64,000 nt of DNA from Mesorhizobium sp. Root157. Its GTDB lineage: Bacteria > Pseudomonadota > Alphaproteobacteria > Rhizobiales > Rhizobiaceae. The stretch is from the NCBI RefSeq assembly GCF_001427385.1, contig NZ_LMGJ01000012.1, positions 481,623 to 545,622 on the forward strand. Direction: 5' to 3'. Position 1 is the stretch's first letter. Every line of letters begins with the position of its first letter. The notes beneath the pieces are model-generated. The model saw only the letters and a program-made list of their open reading frames with translations, was not told where the DNA came from and made no database searches. A program made the translations under genes and the position numbers. Below, in pieces: positions 32,277 to 41,682 of this stretch.

Positions 32277-34268
32277 ATGGTTGAAATCGGCCATTTCGCG
32301 CTCGTCCTGGCACTGGCACTGTCGCTTGTGCAGACAACGATCCCGCTGATCGGGGCCCGTATCCACAACGAGAGGATGATGGCGGTCGCAGCTCCTGTCG
32401 CCTTGACCGGACTTGCACTTACGGCGTTGTCCTTTGTGGCGCTGATGGTCGCCTATGCGCGCTCGGATTTCTCGGTGCAGACGGTTTGGGAGAATTCGCA
32501 TTCCCTGCAGCCGTTCCTGTTCAAGATCACCGGTGTGTGGGGCAATCACGAAGGCTCGATGCTGCTCTGGGTGCTGATCCTGACTTTTTTCGGTGGGCTC
32601 GTGGCGCTATTCGGCAATAATCTGCCACCGACGCTCAAGGCCAATGTTCTTGCCGTTCAAGGTGCCATCGGTGCAGCGTTCTTTCTGTTCATCCTGGCAA
32701 CCTCGAATCCGTTCACGCGGATTTCGCCCGCCCCCATCGAAGGGCGCGACCTGAACCCGGTGTTGCAGGATATCGGCCTGGCGGTTCATCCGCCGCTGCT
32801 CTATCTGGGTTATGTCGGGTTTTCGATCTGCTTTGCCTTCTCCGTTGCGGCTTTGATCGAAGGACGTATCGATGCCGCATGGGCGCGCTGGGTGCGGCCA
32901 TGGACGCTGGTTGCATGGGTCTTCCTGACCGGTGGCATCGCCATGGGGTCGTACTGGGCCTATTATGAGCTAGGCTGGGGCGGCTTCTGGTTCTGGGACC
33001 CGGTTGAGAACGCCTCGTTCATGCCTTGGCTGGCCGGTACGGCACTGCTGCACTCTGCAATCGTGATGGAAAAGCGGTCGGCGTTGAAGATTTGGACGCT
33101 GCTTTTGGCGATCCTGACGTTCTCGCTGTCGCTGCTCGGAACCTTTCTGGTACGCTCCGGGGTGCTTACTTCCGTTCATGCCTTTGCCACCGACCCGGCT
33201 CGCGGCGTCTTCATTCTGGGCATTCTGTTGCTATTCATCGGCGGCTCGCTGGCTCTGTTTGCGTTGCGGGCTTCCTCGCTGACACAAGGCGGGCTGTTCC
33301 AACCGATTTCGCGGGAAGGCGCGCTGGTTCTCAACAACCTGTTCCTGACCACGGCCACCGCAACCGTGTTCATCGGCACGCTCTACCCATTGTTCATCGA
33401 AGCTGTATCGGGCGACAAGATTTCGGTCGGCGCCCCGTTCTTCGACCTGACATTCATTCCGCTGATGATGCCGCTGCTGCTGATCGTTCCTTTCGGGCCA
33501 CTGTTGGCTTGGAAACGCGGCGATGCCTGGGCGGTGGCGCAGCGCCTGATGTTCGCATTTGCGGTGGCTCTGCTGGCGGCGCTGGTTGCGGGTTTCCTGA
33601 TCGACGGTTCCTCCGCTTTGGCAGCGTTCGGTACAGGACTGGCCTTCTGGCTGATTTGCGGCGCATTGACCGACCTCGCGATCAAGGCCGGGTTCGGAAA
33701 TGTCAGCCCGGCTGTAATGGTGAGGCGTTTTGCCGGCCTGCCGCGCTCGGTCTTTGGCACCGCGCTCGCCCATCTGGGGTTGGGGCTCACCGTGCTTGGA
33801 TTGGTCGGAACGCTTTGCTTCGGCGTGGAACACATCTTGACGATGAAGCCGGGCCAAACGGTCGATATGTCCGGCAAGCTGGTGCGCTTCGACGGCCTTG
33901 CCGGCTACAAGGGGCCGAACTTCGATGAGGAGCGCGCTCACTTTTCCCTGCTGAATTCAGACAAGGGCGTTGTCGGAGAAATTTACTCGGCCAAGCGGCT
34001 TTATCCGGTCCGGCAGACAACGACCACCGAAGCCGGCATCAAGACAATGGGCTTTAGTCAGCTCTATATTTCTATCGGTGACGATGCGGCCGACGGAGCG
34101 GTCGTGGTGCGTCTGTGGTGGAAGCCACTGGTGATACTGATCTGGGGCGGTGGGCTGGTGATGATGGCCGGGGGTATCATGTCGCTCATGGATCGCCGGT
34201 TGCGTGTCGGTGCCCCCTCGCGCCGGCGCAAGCCGGTTGGCGCTGCGCCGGCAACGGATGTGGCCTGA
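32277..34268 (+). CDS. ccmF: Cytochrome c haem lyase subunit CcmF
   Basis: A 663-residue polytopic membrane protein of the haem-handling family with the WWD-type motif WGGFWFWDPVENASFMPW (near residue 240) and conserved periplasmic histidines (such as AVHPPLLYLGYVG). About 14-15 hydrophobic segments. It attaches haem to apocytochrome c with CcmH and CcmI. Its stop and the ccmH start overlap by one base (TGATG), showing translational coupling. Confidence 0.97.
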   Translation: MVEIGHFALVLALALSLVQTTIPLIGARIHNERMMAVAAPVALTGLALTALSFVALMVAYARSDFSVQTVWENSHSLQPFLFKITGVWGNHEGSMLLWVLILTFFGGLVALFGNNLPPTLKANVLAVQGAIGAAFFLFILATSNPFTRISPAPIEGRDLNPVLQDIGLAVHPPLLYLGYVGFSICFAFSVAALIEGRIDAAWARWVRPWTLVAWVFLTGGIAMGSYWAYYELGWGGFWFWDPVENASFMPWLAGTALLHSAIVMEKRSALKIWTLLLAILTFSLSLLGTFLVRSGVLTSVHAFATDPARGVFILGILLLFIGGSLALFALRASSLTQGGLFQPISREGALVLNNLFLTTATATVFIGTLYPLFIEAVSGDKISVGAPFFDLTFIPLMMPLLLIVPFGPLLAWKRGDAWAVAQRLMFAFAVALLAALVAGFLIDGSSALAAFGTGLAFWLICGALTDLAIKAGFGNVSPAVMVRRFAGLPRSVFGTALAHLGLGLTVLGLVGTLCFGVEHILTMKPGQTVDMSGKLVRFDGLAGYKGPNFDEERAHFSLLNSDKGVVGEIYSAKRLYPVRQTTTTEAGIKTMGFSQLYISIGDDAADGAVVVRLWWKPLVILIWGGGLVMMAGGIMSLMDRRLRVGAPSRRRKPVGAAPATDVA

Positions 34269-34735
34269 TGCGCAGGCTCTCACTCGCAAGCCTGTGTCTT
34301 GGGCTGGCACTGCTGGTTTCGTCTCACGTTCAGGCGGTAACGCCTGACGAGATGCTGGCCGACCCGGCGCTTGAGGCACGTGCGAGGTCCCTCTCGGAGG
34401 GGCTCCGCTGCTTGGTTTGCCAAAACCAGTCGATCGACGCATCGGATGCGGACTTGGCCCGCGACCTGCGCATCCTGGTTCGCGAGCGCATCACGGCGGG
34501 CGACACCGACGACGAGGTGACGGATTACATCGTTTCGCGATATGGCGAGTTCGTGCTGCTGAAGCCGCGCTTCGACTTGAGCAACGCACTGCTGTGGGGC
34601 GCGCCGTTTCTGCTGCTCATTGGCGGCGCTGTCTTCGTTTTCAGGGCATCGAGGAAGAAGCAACCCGCCGAAGCGGCTGAACTCAGCAAGGAGGAGCAAG
34701 CCGCCCTCGATCAAATGCTGGGCAGGGATCAATAG
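34268..34735 (+). CDS. ccmH: Cytochrome c maturation thioredoxin-like protein CcmH
   Basis: A 155-residue protein with signal peptide (to about residue 23), the reductant motif LRCLVCQNQSI (Cys pair near 44-47), a helical domain and one C-terminal membrane helix (about 104-124). It reduces the apocytochrome CxxCH disulfide. The end is a Glu/Lys-rich cytoplasmic tail. Last gene of the ccmIEFH operon. Confidence 0.96.
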   Translation: MRRLSLASLCLGLALLVSSHVQAVTPDEMLADPALEARARSLSEGLRCLVCQNQSIDASDADLARDLRILVRERITAGDTDDEVTDYIVSRYGEFVLLKPRFDLSNALLWGAPFLLLIGGAVFVFRASRKKQPAEAAELSKEEQAALDQMLGRDQ

Positions 34736-34894
34736 TCTCTGATCCTAATTCGTCACTAAGACCTAGCCTTCGATCAACTTGTCGTTTGTACATTACCAAA
34801 GTTTCATGCACCGGAAATGGCGCCGTAATGTAGCGCGCTCTATCTCTCTTGCCGAGGATGCGTTGCGCATCTCGTGCAAAGAGGATCGAAATCC

Positions 34895-36433
34895 ATGTCT
34901 AGCGCCCCCAAAATCCTTTCCGGCAGCCGCAAGGGTCTGACCGCCGCTGTCGCATCACTGGCAATCGCCGGCGCAGTCGGCTTCGGTGCCGTGACCGCCG
35001 GAACCGCTCCTGTTCTGGCAGACGCCGTTCGTGTTCAGGCACCCCAAGTTCCAAGTTTTGCCGATGTGGTCGCCAATGTCTCCCCCGCTGTCGTCAGCGT
35101 GCGGGTGAAATCCAAGATCCAGCCGGCGGCAGACGATGGTTCCGGTTTTTCGTTTGGACCCGACGGGCTGGACAATCTGCCGCCCGATCACCCGATGCGC
35201 CGCTTCTTCAAGGAATTCCGCGGATTTGGTGACCAGAATGGACGACAGAACCGACTTGATCGCCGTAGTAACAACAGCAAGCCTCGGCCGGTTGCGCAAG
35301 GTTCCGGCTTCTTTATCTCCGAAGACGGCTATCTAGTGACGAACAACCACGTGGTGGATGAGGGCACGGCCTTCACGGTCGTCACCAATGACGGCAAAGA
35401 ACTCGACGCCAAACTGATCGGCACCGATGCGCGCACGGACCTCGCGGTTCTCAAGGTCGATAGCAGCGATAAGTTCACCTATGTCGACTTTGCCGACGAC
35501 GCTTCGGTTCGGGTCGGCGACTGGGTGGTTGCAGTGGGCAACCCCTTCGGCCTCGGCGGAACGGTCACGGCCGGCATCATTTCGGCGCGCGGGCGCGATA
35601 TCGGCGCCGGTCCTTATGACGATTTCATCCAGATCGATGCGGCGGTCAACCGCGGCAACTCCGGTGGTCCGGCCTTTGACCTCAGCGGTCGGGTGGTAGG
35701 CATCAACACGGCGATCTTCTCGCCTTCGGGCGGGAATGTCGGCATTGCCTTTGCAATCCCTGCCTCAACCGCCAAGCAGGTCGTGCAGGATTTGATGAAG
35801 GACGGCTCTGTAGCCCGTGGGTGGCTCGGTGTGGAAATCCAGCCGGTAAGCAAGGACATCGCGGAGTCGCTCGGCCTGCAATCCGATAAGGGTGCGCTTG
35901 TTTCCAATGCGCAGAACGATGGCCCCGCCAAGAAATCCGGTATCGTTGCCGGCGATGTCATTACCCAGGTCGATGGCAAGAATGTCGACTCAACCAGAGA
36001 ACTGGCCAGGTTGGTGGCCGGCTACGCACCGGGTTCATCGGTTAACGTAACGCTATGGCGCGACGGCAAGTCCGAAACCGTGAAAGTGAACCTCGGCGAA
36101 CTGCCCAAGACTGACCAACAGGCGTCGGCTGATGATCAGACTGCACCTGCTGCGCCGACCGATTCATTGGCGGACCTTGGCCTGACGGTCACCGGTTCGG
36201 AGGACGGTAAAGGACTTGTTGTCACGGATGTCGATCCAGACAGCGATGCGGCGGACCGTGGCATCCAGGCCGGTGACGTCATTACGGCTGTGAATTCCGA
36301 GAACGTCGGCAGCGTGAAAGATATCACCGATGCGATGGCGCAGGCTGCACAGGCCGGCAGGAAATCAGTTCTAGTCCAGATCAGCCGCAACGACAGCAAC
36401 CGCTTCGTCGCACTCCCCCTCGCCAAGGGCTGA
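34895..36433 (+). CDS. degP: DegP/Do family periplasmic serine protease
   Basis: A 512-residue protease with an N-terminal signal region, a trypsin-like domain with catalytic His152 (NNHVVDEG), Asp182 (ARTDLAVLKV) and Ser256 (RGNSGGPAF), and two PDZ domains (about 300-390 and 425-505). It degrades or refolds damaged envelope proteins. ATG 34895 was preferred over GTG 34874 because GAGGAT sits 8 bases before it. A small GATGCG-TTG-CGCATC hairpin lies just upstream. The following two-component pair may sense envelope stress. Confidence 0.95.
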   Translation: MSSAPKILSGSRKGLTAAVASLAIAGAVGFGAVTAGTAPVLADAVRVQAPQVPSFADVVANVSPAVVSVRVKSKIQPAADDGSGFSFGPDGLDNLPPDHPMRRFFKEFRGFGDQNGRQNRLDRRSNNSKPRPVAQGSGFFISEDGYLVTNNHVVDEGTAFTVVTNDGKELDAKLIGTDARTDLAVLKVDSSDKFTYVDFADDASVRVGDWVVAVGNPFGLGGTVTAGIISARGRDIGAGPYDDFIQIDAAVNRGNSGGPAFDLSGRVVGINTAIFSPSGGNVGIAFAIPASTAKQVVQDLMKDGSVARGWLGVEIQPVSKDIAESLGLQSDKGALVSNAQNDGPAKKSGIVAGDVITQVDGKNVDSTRELARLVAGYAPGSSVNVTLWRDGKSETVKVNLGELPKTDQQASADDQTAPAAPTDSLADLGLTVTGSEDGKGLVVTDVDPDSDAADRGIQAGDVITAVNSENVGSVKDITDAMAQAAQAGRKSVLVQISRNDSNRFVALPLAKG

Positions 36434-36482
36434 TTGGCTGGTTCCTGAGCATGGGCACTTCATCCCATGATCTCCACAACAA

Positions 36483-36512
36483 GCGGCAGCGGGCTTCATC
36501 GTTCGCTGCCGC
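36483..36512 (+). terminator. Hairpin after degP
   Basis: GCGGCAGCG (36483-36491) pairs perfectly with CGCTGCCGC (36504-36512) 50 bases after the degP stop. No T-run follows; it may be a rho-dependent pause or an mRNA end stabiliser. Confidence 0.45.
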
Positions 36513-36576
36513 GCCGCTATGAGGGCCCGCGCACATGTCGTCCTCTCGACTTGCAGAAATCGCGTATAGTGAGCCC

Positions 36577-37251
36577 ATGAAGATTCTTGTCATTGAAGAT
36601 GATCGTGAGGCGGCCGATTACCTTCAGAAGGCCTTTTCCGAAGCTGGGCATACGGCGCATGTGGCCGGCGATGGCGAGACCGGTTTCGCGCTAGCCGATG
36701 CCGGCGATTACGACGTCATGGTCGTGGATCGCATGATGCCAAGGCGGGATGGCCTTTCTGTCATCGCTGCACTTCGTTCTCGTGGCAACACGACGCCTAT
36801 CCTGATCCTCTCGGCCCTGGGCGAGGTGGACGATAGGGTTACGGGCCTGCGCGCCGGCGGCGACGACTATCTCACCAAGCCTTACGCTTTTACCGAACTG
36901 CTTGCGCGCGTCGAAGTGCTGAACCGGCGCGCCGGAGCAAGGGAAAGCGAGACCGTCTATCGGGTCGGCGATCTCGAGCTTGACCGGCTGTCGCATTCGG
37001 TAAAGCGCGCAAACCAGGAAATCACGCTGCAGCCGCGCGAATTCCGGCTGCTTGAATATCTGATGCGCCACGCCGGCCAGGTGGTTACGCGCACGATGCT
37101 GCTCGAAAACGTCTGGGACTACCATTTCGACCCACAAACCAATGTCATCGACGTTCATGTGTCGCGCTTGCGCGGCAAGATCGAAAAGGGCTTCGACAAG
37201 CCGATCCTGCATACCATCCGGGGTGCCGGCTACATGCTGAAGAACGGCTGA
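36577..37251 (+). CDS. OmpR-family response regulator downstream of degP
   Basis: A 224-residue regulator with phosphoacceptor Asp51 (MVVDRMMPRRDG), EDD at residue 7-9, Lys in TKPYAF and a winged-helix domain ending HTIRGAGYMLKNG. ATG 36577 is the start of the receiver fold; the open frame begins 14 codons earlier. The kinase gene follows after 6 bases. The same order degP-regulator-kinase-glnE is, as I recall, kept in S. meliloti. Targets unknown. Confidence 0.92.
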   Translation: MKILVIEDDREAADYLQKAFSEAGHTAHVAGDGETGFALADAGDYDVMVVDRMMPRRDGLSVIAALRSRGNTTPILILSALGEVDDRVTGLRAGGDDYLTKPYAFTELLARVEVLNRRAGARESETVYRVGDLELDRLSHSVKRANQEITLQPREFRLLEYLMRHAGQVVTRTMLLENVWDYHFDPQTNVIDVHVSRLRGKIEKGFDKPILHTIRGAGYMLKNG

Positions 37252-37257
37252 CGCTGC

Positions 37258-38709
37258 ATGGCGCTATCGATGCCGGCCATAATGAAAACCACCGCCGCGC
37301 GGCTGTCGGCGCTCTATCTGCTGCTTTTCACACTGTGCGCGATTTTGCTGGTCTTCTACATGACCTCTTTATCGGTGCGCATGCTGATCACGCAGACACA
37401 GGAGACCATCAACGATGAAGTGCTCGGCCTTGCGCAGGCTTATCAGCGGGGCGGCTTGCCGACCCTTGTTCGCGTCGTGGAACAGCGTTCGCGCCAGCCG
37501 AGCGCCAATCTCTATTTGATCGCCGACGCCAACGGACAGATCCTGACCGGAAACGTCCAGAGTCTCGAGCCTGGCGTCCTTGGCAATGACGGATGGACGG
37601 CGCGTCCCTTCTACTACCGTCGCTACGGAGAGGGTGAGCTTGACCGGCAACGCGGTGAGACTGGCCAAGACAGCGCCCAGAGCACGGCACCGCGAGGCCA
37701 CGATGCCGTTGCCGTTGTCCTGAGGCTGCCCAACCAGATGATCATGCTCGTCGGCCGGGACCTTGGCGAACCGCAGCGTTTTCGCGACGTGGTACGCAGG
37801 GCGCTGGTGCTGGCGCTAGGCATGATGGCGCTAGGCGGTATCCTGATCTGGTTCTTTGTCGGGCGAGCGGCTTTGAAGCGCATCGACGGCGTCTCGGCGG
37901 CAAGCAACCGCATCATGGGCGGTGATCTGACTGGCAGATTGCCGGTAACGGGCGCGGGCGATGAATTCGACCGGCTTTCGCAAAACCTCAACGCCATGCT
38001 GGCCAGGATCGCGACCCTCAACGAGGGTCTCAAGCAGGTATCGGACAATATTGCGCATGATCTGAAAACACCGCTCACGAGACTGCGCAACCGGGCGGAA
38101 GCCACGCTTGCCGGCAAGCATAAGGTTGCGGACTACCGGGAGGCGCTCGAAGCGACGATTGCCGAATCCGACCAGTTGATCAAAACGTTCAATGCCATCC
38201 TTATGATCTCTCGTCTTGAGGCGGGGTATTCGTCCGAAAATCTGGCGAAAGTCGATCTTGCGGCAGCGGTCCATGACGTCGTCGAGCTTTACGAACCGGT
38301 GGCGGAAGAGGGAGGAGTTACCCTTGAGGCCGCACCGATGCAGAGCATCGAGATTGACGGCAATCGTGAACTGATCGGCCAGGCTCTTTCCAACATCGTC
38401 GACAACGCAATCAAGTATTCGATCGACGCTCGTGACAAGCCGGCAGTTCGGGTGACGCTGGAGCGGGCTGATGGTCAAATCAGGCTGGCAGTGACCGACA
38501 ACGGCCAAGGCATCCCAGGTGAAGAGGATCGGGCCCGCGTCACCGAGCGCTTCGTTAGGCTTGAGAAAAGCCGCTCGCAGCCTGGGTCGGGGCTAGGGTT
38601 GAGTCTCGCCAAGGCGATCATGAAATTTCATCGCGGGAGACTTGATCTTTTGCCTGCTGATCCCGGACTATCGGTGATGATGAGTTTTCCCGAACAAGAC
38701 AGGTCCTGA
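37258..38709 (+). CDS. OmpR-type sensor histidine kinase
   Basis: A 483-residue kinase with two membrane helices (about 15-38 and 180-203), a periplasmic domain between them, a HAMP domain (about 205-255), His267 in NIAHDLKTPLTRLRNRAEA, N box NIVDNAIKYS, DNGQGI and GSGLGLSLAKAI. It should control the regulator just upstream. The glnE start is 6 bases after its stop, so glnE may be read from this operon. Confidence 0.93.
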   Translation: MALSMPAIMKTTAARLSALYLLLFTLCAILLVFYMTSLSVRMLITQTQETINDEVLGLAQAYQRGGLPTLVRVVEQRSRQPSANLYLIADANGQILTGNVQSLEPGVLGNDGWTARPFYYRRYGEGELDRQRGETGQDSAQSTAPRGHDAVAVVLRLPNQMIMLVGRDLGEPQRFRDVVRRALVLALGMMALGGILIWFFVGRAALKRIDGVSAASNRIMGGDLTGRLPVTGAGDEFDRLSQNLNAMLARIATLNEGLKQVSDNIAHDLKTPLTRLRNRAEATLAGKHKVADYREALEATIAESDQLIKTFNAILMISRLEAGYSSENLAKVDLAAAVHDVVELYEPVAEEGGVTLEAAPMQSIEIDGNRELIGQALSNIVDNAIKYSIDARDKPAVRVTLERADGQIRLAVTDNGQGIPGEEDRARVTERFVRLEKSRSQPGSGLGLSLAKAIMKFHRGRLDLLPADPGLSVMMSFPEQDRS

Positions 38710-38715
38710 TCTCCG

Positions 38716-41682
38716 ATGGCGCCAGGCAAGGCAGCATATCGCGCCCGGACAAGTTGGCTCTTGCATCCGTCAGCACAACTCAAACCGCTCGATGAGGAGC
38801 GTGCCGGGCGCGAGATCGCCGAACTGACGGCCATTGCCAATGACGAAGGGTTTCCTCGGCTTGCGGGATTGCTGAAGGCTGACGGCATTGCCCGCAGGTT
38901 TCTTTCGGCCGTCTTTGATCTTTCACCATTCCTGCGCGATCTGGCACGCCGGTGCCCGCGGATGCTCGATGCCCTCTTTGACCAGCCCGTCGAGGAGCGG
39001 CTACGTGCAATTGCCATTGAGATCGAAACCGCATGGCGTGCTGCTGGCTCCAGCGAAGCAGGCCTGATGGCCGACCTGCGCCAACTGAAGATGGAGGCGC
39101 ATTTCCTCATCGCCTTGTCGGATCTTGCAGAGGAGACGGACACGAATTTGACGGTGCACCGTCTTAGCGACCTTGCTGACAGTTGTGCCTGTTCTGCCGT
39201 CAACTTCCTGCTTGCCGATGCGGATCGGCAAGGCAAGCTCAAACTGGTCGACCCTGCTAGGCCGTCACTAGAATCGGGTTGGATATTGCTCGGTATGGGC
39301 AAGCTTGGCGCGCATGAACTGAATTTCTCCTCCGATATAGATTTGGTGGTTTTTTTCGATCCCGAAGCGCCAGCCGTGGTCGATCAGATGGAGGCCACCG
39401 ATACTTTCTCCCGTTTGACCCGTCGGCTGGTGCGTATTCTCCAGGATCGAACGGAAAACGGCTATGTATTCCGCACCGACTTGAGGCTGCGGCCCGATCC
39501 CGGATCGACCCCCTTGGCCATCCCTGTGGAAGCGGCACTGAACTATTACGAAGGCCGTGGCCAGAATTGGGAACGCGCGGCGATGATCAAGGCGCGGCCC
39601 GTCGCCGGCGATGTCGAAGCGGGGGCCGCCTTCCTCAAGGAGCTTCAGCCCTATATCTGGCGCAAGTACATGGACTACGCGGCCATTGCCGACGTGCATT
39701 CCATCAAGCGGCAGATCCATGCCCACAAGGGCCACGGCGAAATTGCCGTAAAGGGCCATAACGTGAAGCTCGGGCGCGGTGGTATTCGCGAGATCGAGTT
39801 CTTCGTGCAGACCCAGCAATTGATCGCCGGGGGCCGCTTCCCCGAACTGCGCGGACGCGAGACTGTGCCGATGCTGGCAAAGCTTGCGGATCGCGGCTGG
39901 ATCACGGCAGATGCACGCGGCGCTCTCACGCAGCAATACTGGTTTCTGCGCCGCGTCGAACACGCCATCCAGATGGTTGCCGACGAGCAGACACACACTC
40001 TGCCCGAAGATGACGAGGGTCTCGAGCGTATCGCGCATATGCTTGGCTATGTCGACGCCGAGACGTTCTCGACCGCGTTTCGCAGCGCTTTGCAGCAGGT
40101 CGAGCGCCACTACGCGGCGCTGTTCGAGACGGCACCCGAGCTCTCGGCCGGCATCGGCAATCTGGTCTTTACCGGCGACGTCGATGACCCCGATACTTTG
40201 CAGACCTTGCATCGTCTCGGTTTCCAACGGCCGAGCGACATTTGCCGCGTCATCAGGGCGTGGCATTTCGGTCGTTATCGGGTTACCCGCTCTGCTGAAG
40301 CGCGCGAACGGCTGACGGAACTGACGCCGGCGCTGCTCGAAGCTTTCGGCAAGACGCGCCGCGCCGACGAGGCCTTGATGCGCTTCGACGAGTTCCTGGC
40401 GGGCCTTCCGGCCGGCATCCAGCTTTTCTCACTGCTCCAATCCAATCCGGCATTGCTGAAACTGCTTGCTACCATCATGGGGGCGGCACCTCGGCTGGCA
40501 GCGGTGATCACGCGCCGACCGCATGTCTTCGACGGATTGCTCGACCCGGCTCTGCTAAGTGAACTGCCCGACAGAAAATATCTCGCGGCGCGACTTGCCG
40601 CGTTTATCGAAGGCGACAGACCTTACGAGGATGTGCTCGACCGTTTGCGGATATTCGCTTCCGAGCAGAAATTCCTGATCGGCGTGCGTCTGCTTGCCGG
40701 CTCGATCGACGCAAGGCGGGCCGGCCGAGCTTTTTCAGACCTGGCGGATCTGACCATCGGCGCCGCACTCGATGCGGTGACAGCTGAATTCGCGATGCGC
40801 CATGGCAGGGTTCCGGGTGGTCGGGTAGCTTTGCTTGGCATGGGCAAGTTGGGCAGTCAGGAACTGACCGCCGGGTCCGACGTCGATCTGATATTGCTCT
40901 ACGATCATGAACAGGATGCCGAAGAGTCGGATGGTGAGAAATCGCTCGCGCCGGCCCACTACTACAGTCGCATGACCCAGCGGCTGATCGCGGCCGTATC
41001 GGCGCCGACGGCCGAGGGCGTGCTATACGAACTCGACCTTCGCCTTCGCCCTTCTGGCAACAAGGGGCCTGTGGCGACGCATATCGAGGCGTTTCGCAAA
41101 TACCAACGTCAGGATGCCTGGACATGGGAGCAGATGGCACTCAGTCGTGCCCGTCCGATTTCCGGCGACCCCGGTCTGTGCGACGAGGTTGGCAGCGAAG
41201 TTGCCGCCATTGTCGCCTTGCCGCGCGATGCCGCGAAGGTACGGCGTGAAGCCTTCGACATGCGCAAGCTGATCGAGGGGGAAAAGCCGCCACGCGATAT
41301 CTGGGACATCAAGCTTGTCCCGGGAGGTCTGATCGATCTTGAGTTCATTGCACAGGTTGCCGTGATAACCGGTCAGTTCGATGGACCTCCGGGGATGACC
41401 GGTACCGCGGAAATTCTCACGCACCTCTCGCCGCAATATGCCGATGCTCAGATGCGGCAGGAATTGAGCGATGCCTATTCGTTCTATCTGGCGATCACCC
41501 AGATGACACGGTTGTGCCTGACTGGCGCATTTGACAGGAACGACGTGCCGCCAGGGCTTTCCGACCTCCTGCTTGCCGCGACAGACCTGCCGGACTTTTC
41601 GGTGATGGAGGCACACCTGAAGGATGTGTCGACGAGCGTCAGGAAGAATTTCGACCAGTTGTTTCGGTCAAAACGGAAATGA
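38716..41682 (+). CDS. glnE: Glutamine synthetase adenylyltransferase/adenylyl-removing enzyme
   Basis: A 988-residue bifunctional enzyme that adds AMP to glutamine synthetase or phosphorolytically removes it, according to PII state and glutamine. Two nucleotidyltransferase domains are visible, each with GMGKLG: the removase half (near 195, NFSSDIDLVVFF) and the transferase half (near 709, TAGSDVDLILLY). The full family length is present. Its stop directly abuts the stop of the convergent pleC-like gene with no base between. Confidence 0.97.
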   Translation: MAPGKAAYRARTSWLLHPSAQLKPLDEERAGREIAELTAIANDEGFPRLAGLLKADGIARRFLSAVFDLSPFLRDLARRCPRMLDALFDQPVEERLRAIAIEIETAWRAAGSSEAGLMADLRQLKMEAHFLIALSDLAEETDTNLTVHRLSDLADSCACSAVNFLLADADRQGKLKLVDPARPSLESGWILLGMGKLGAHELNFSSDIDLVVFFDPEAPAVVDQMEATDTFSRLTRRLVRILQDRTENGYVFRTDLRLRPDPGSTPLAIPVEAALNYYEGRGQNWERAAMIKARPVAGDVEAGAAFLKELQPYIWRKYMDYAAIADVHSIKRQIHAHKGHGEIAVKGHNVKLGRGGIREIEFFVQTQQLIAGGRFPELRGRETVPMLAKLADRGWITADARGALTQQYWFLRRVEHAIQMVADEQTHTLPEDDEGLERIAHMLGYVDAETFSTAFRSALQQVERHYAALFETAPELSAGIGNLVFTGDVDDPDTLQTLHRLGFQRPSDICRVIRAWHFGRYRVTRSAEARERLTELTPALLEAFGKTRRADEALMRFDEFLAGLPAGIQLFSLLQSNPALLKLLATIMGAAPRLAAVITRRPHVFDGLLDPALLSELPDRKYLAARLAAFIEGDRPYEDVLDRLRIFASEQKFLIGVRLLAGSIDARRAGRAFSDLADLTIGAALDAVTAEFAMRHGRVPGGRVALLGMGKLGSQELTAGSDVDLILLYDHEQDAEESDGEKSLAPAHYYSRMTQRLIAAVSAPTAEGVLYELDLRLRPSGNKGPVATHIEAFRKYQRQDAWTWEQMALSRARPISGDPGLCDEVGSEVAAIVALPRDAAKVRREAFDMRKLIEGEKPPRDIWDIKLVPGGLIDLEFIAQVAVITGQFDGPPGMTGTAEILTHLSPQYADAQMRQELSDAYSFYLAITQMTRLCLTGAFDRNDVPPGLSDLLLAATDLPDFSVMEAHLKDVSTSVRKNFDQLFRSKRK

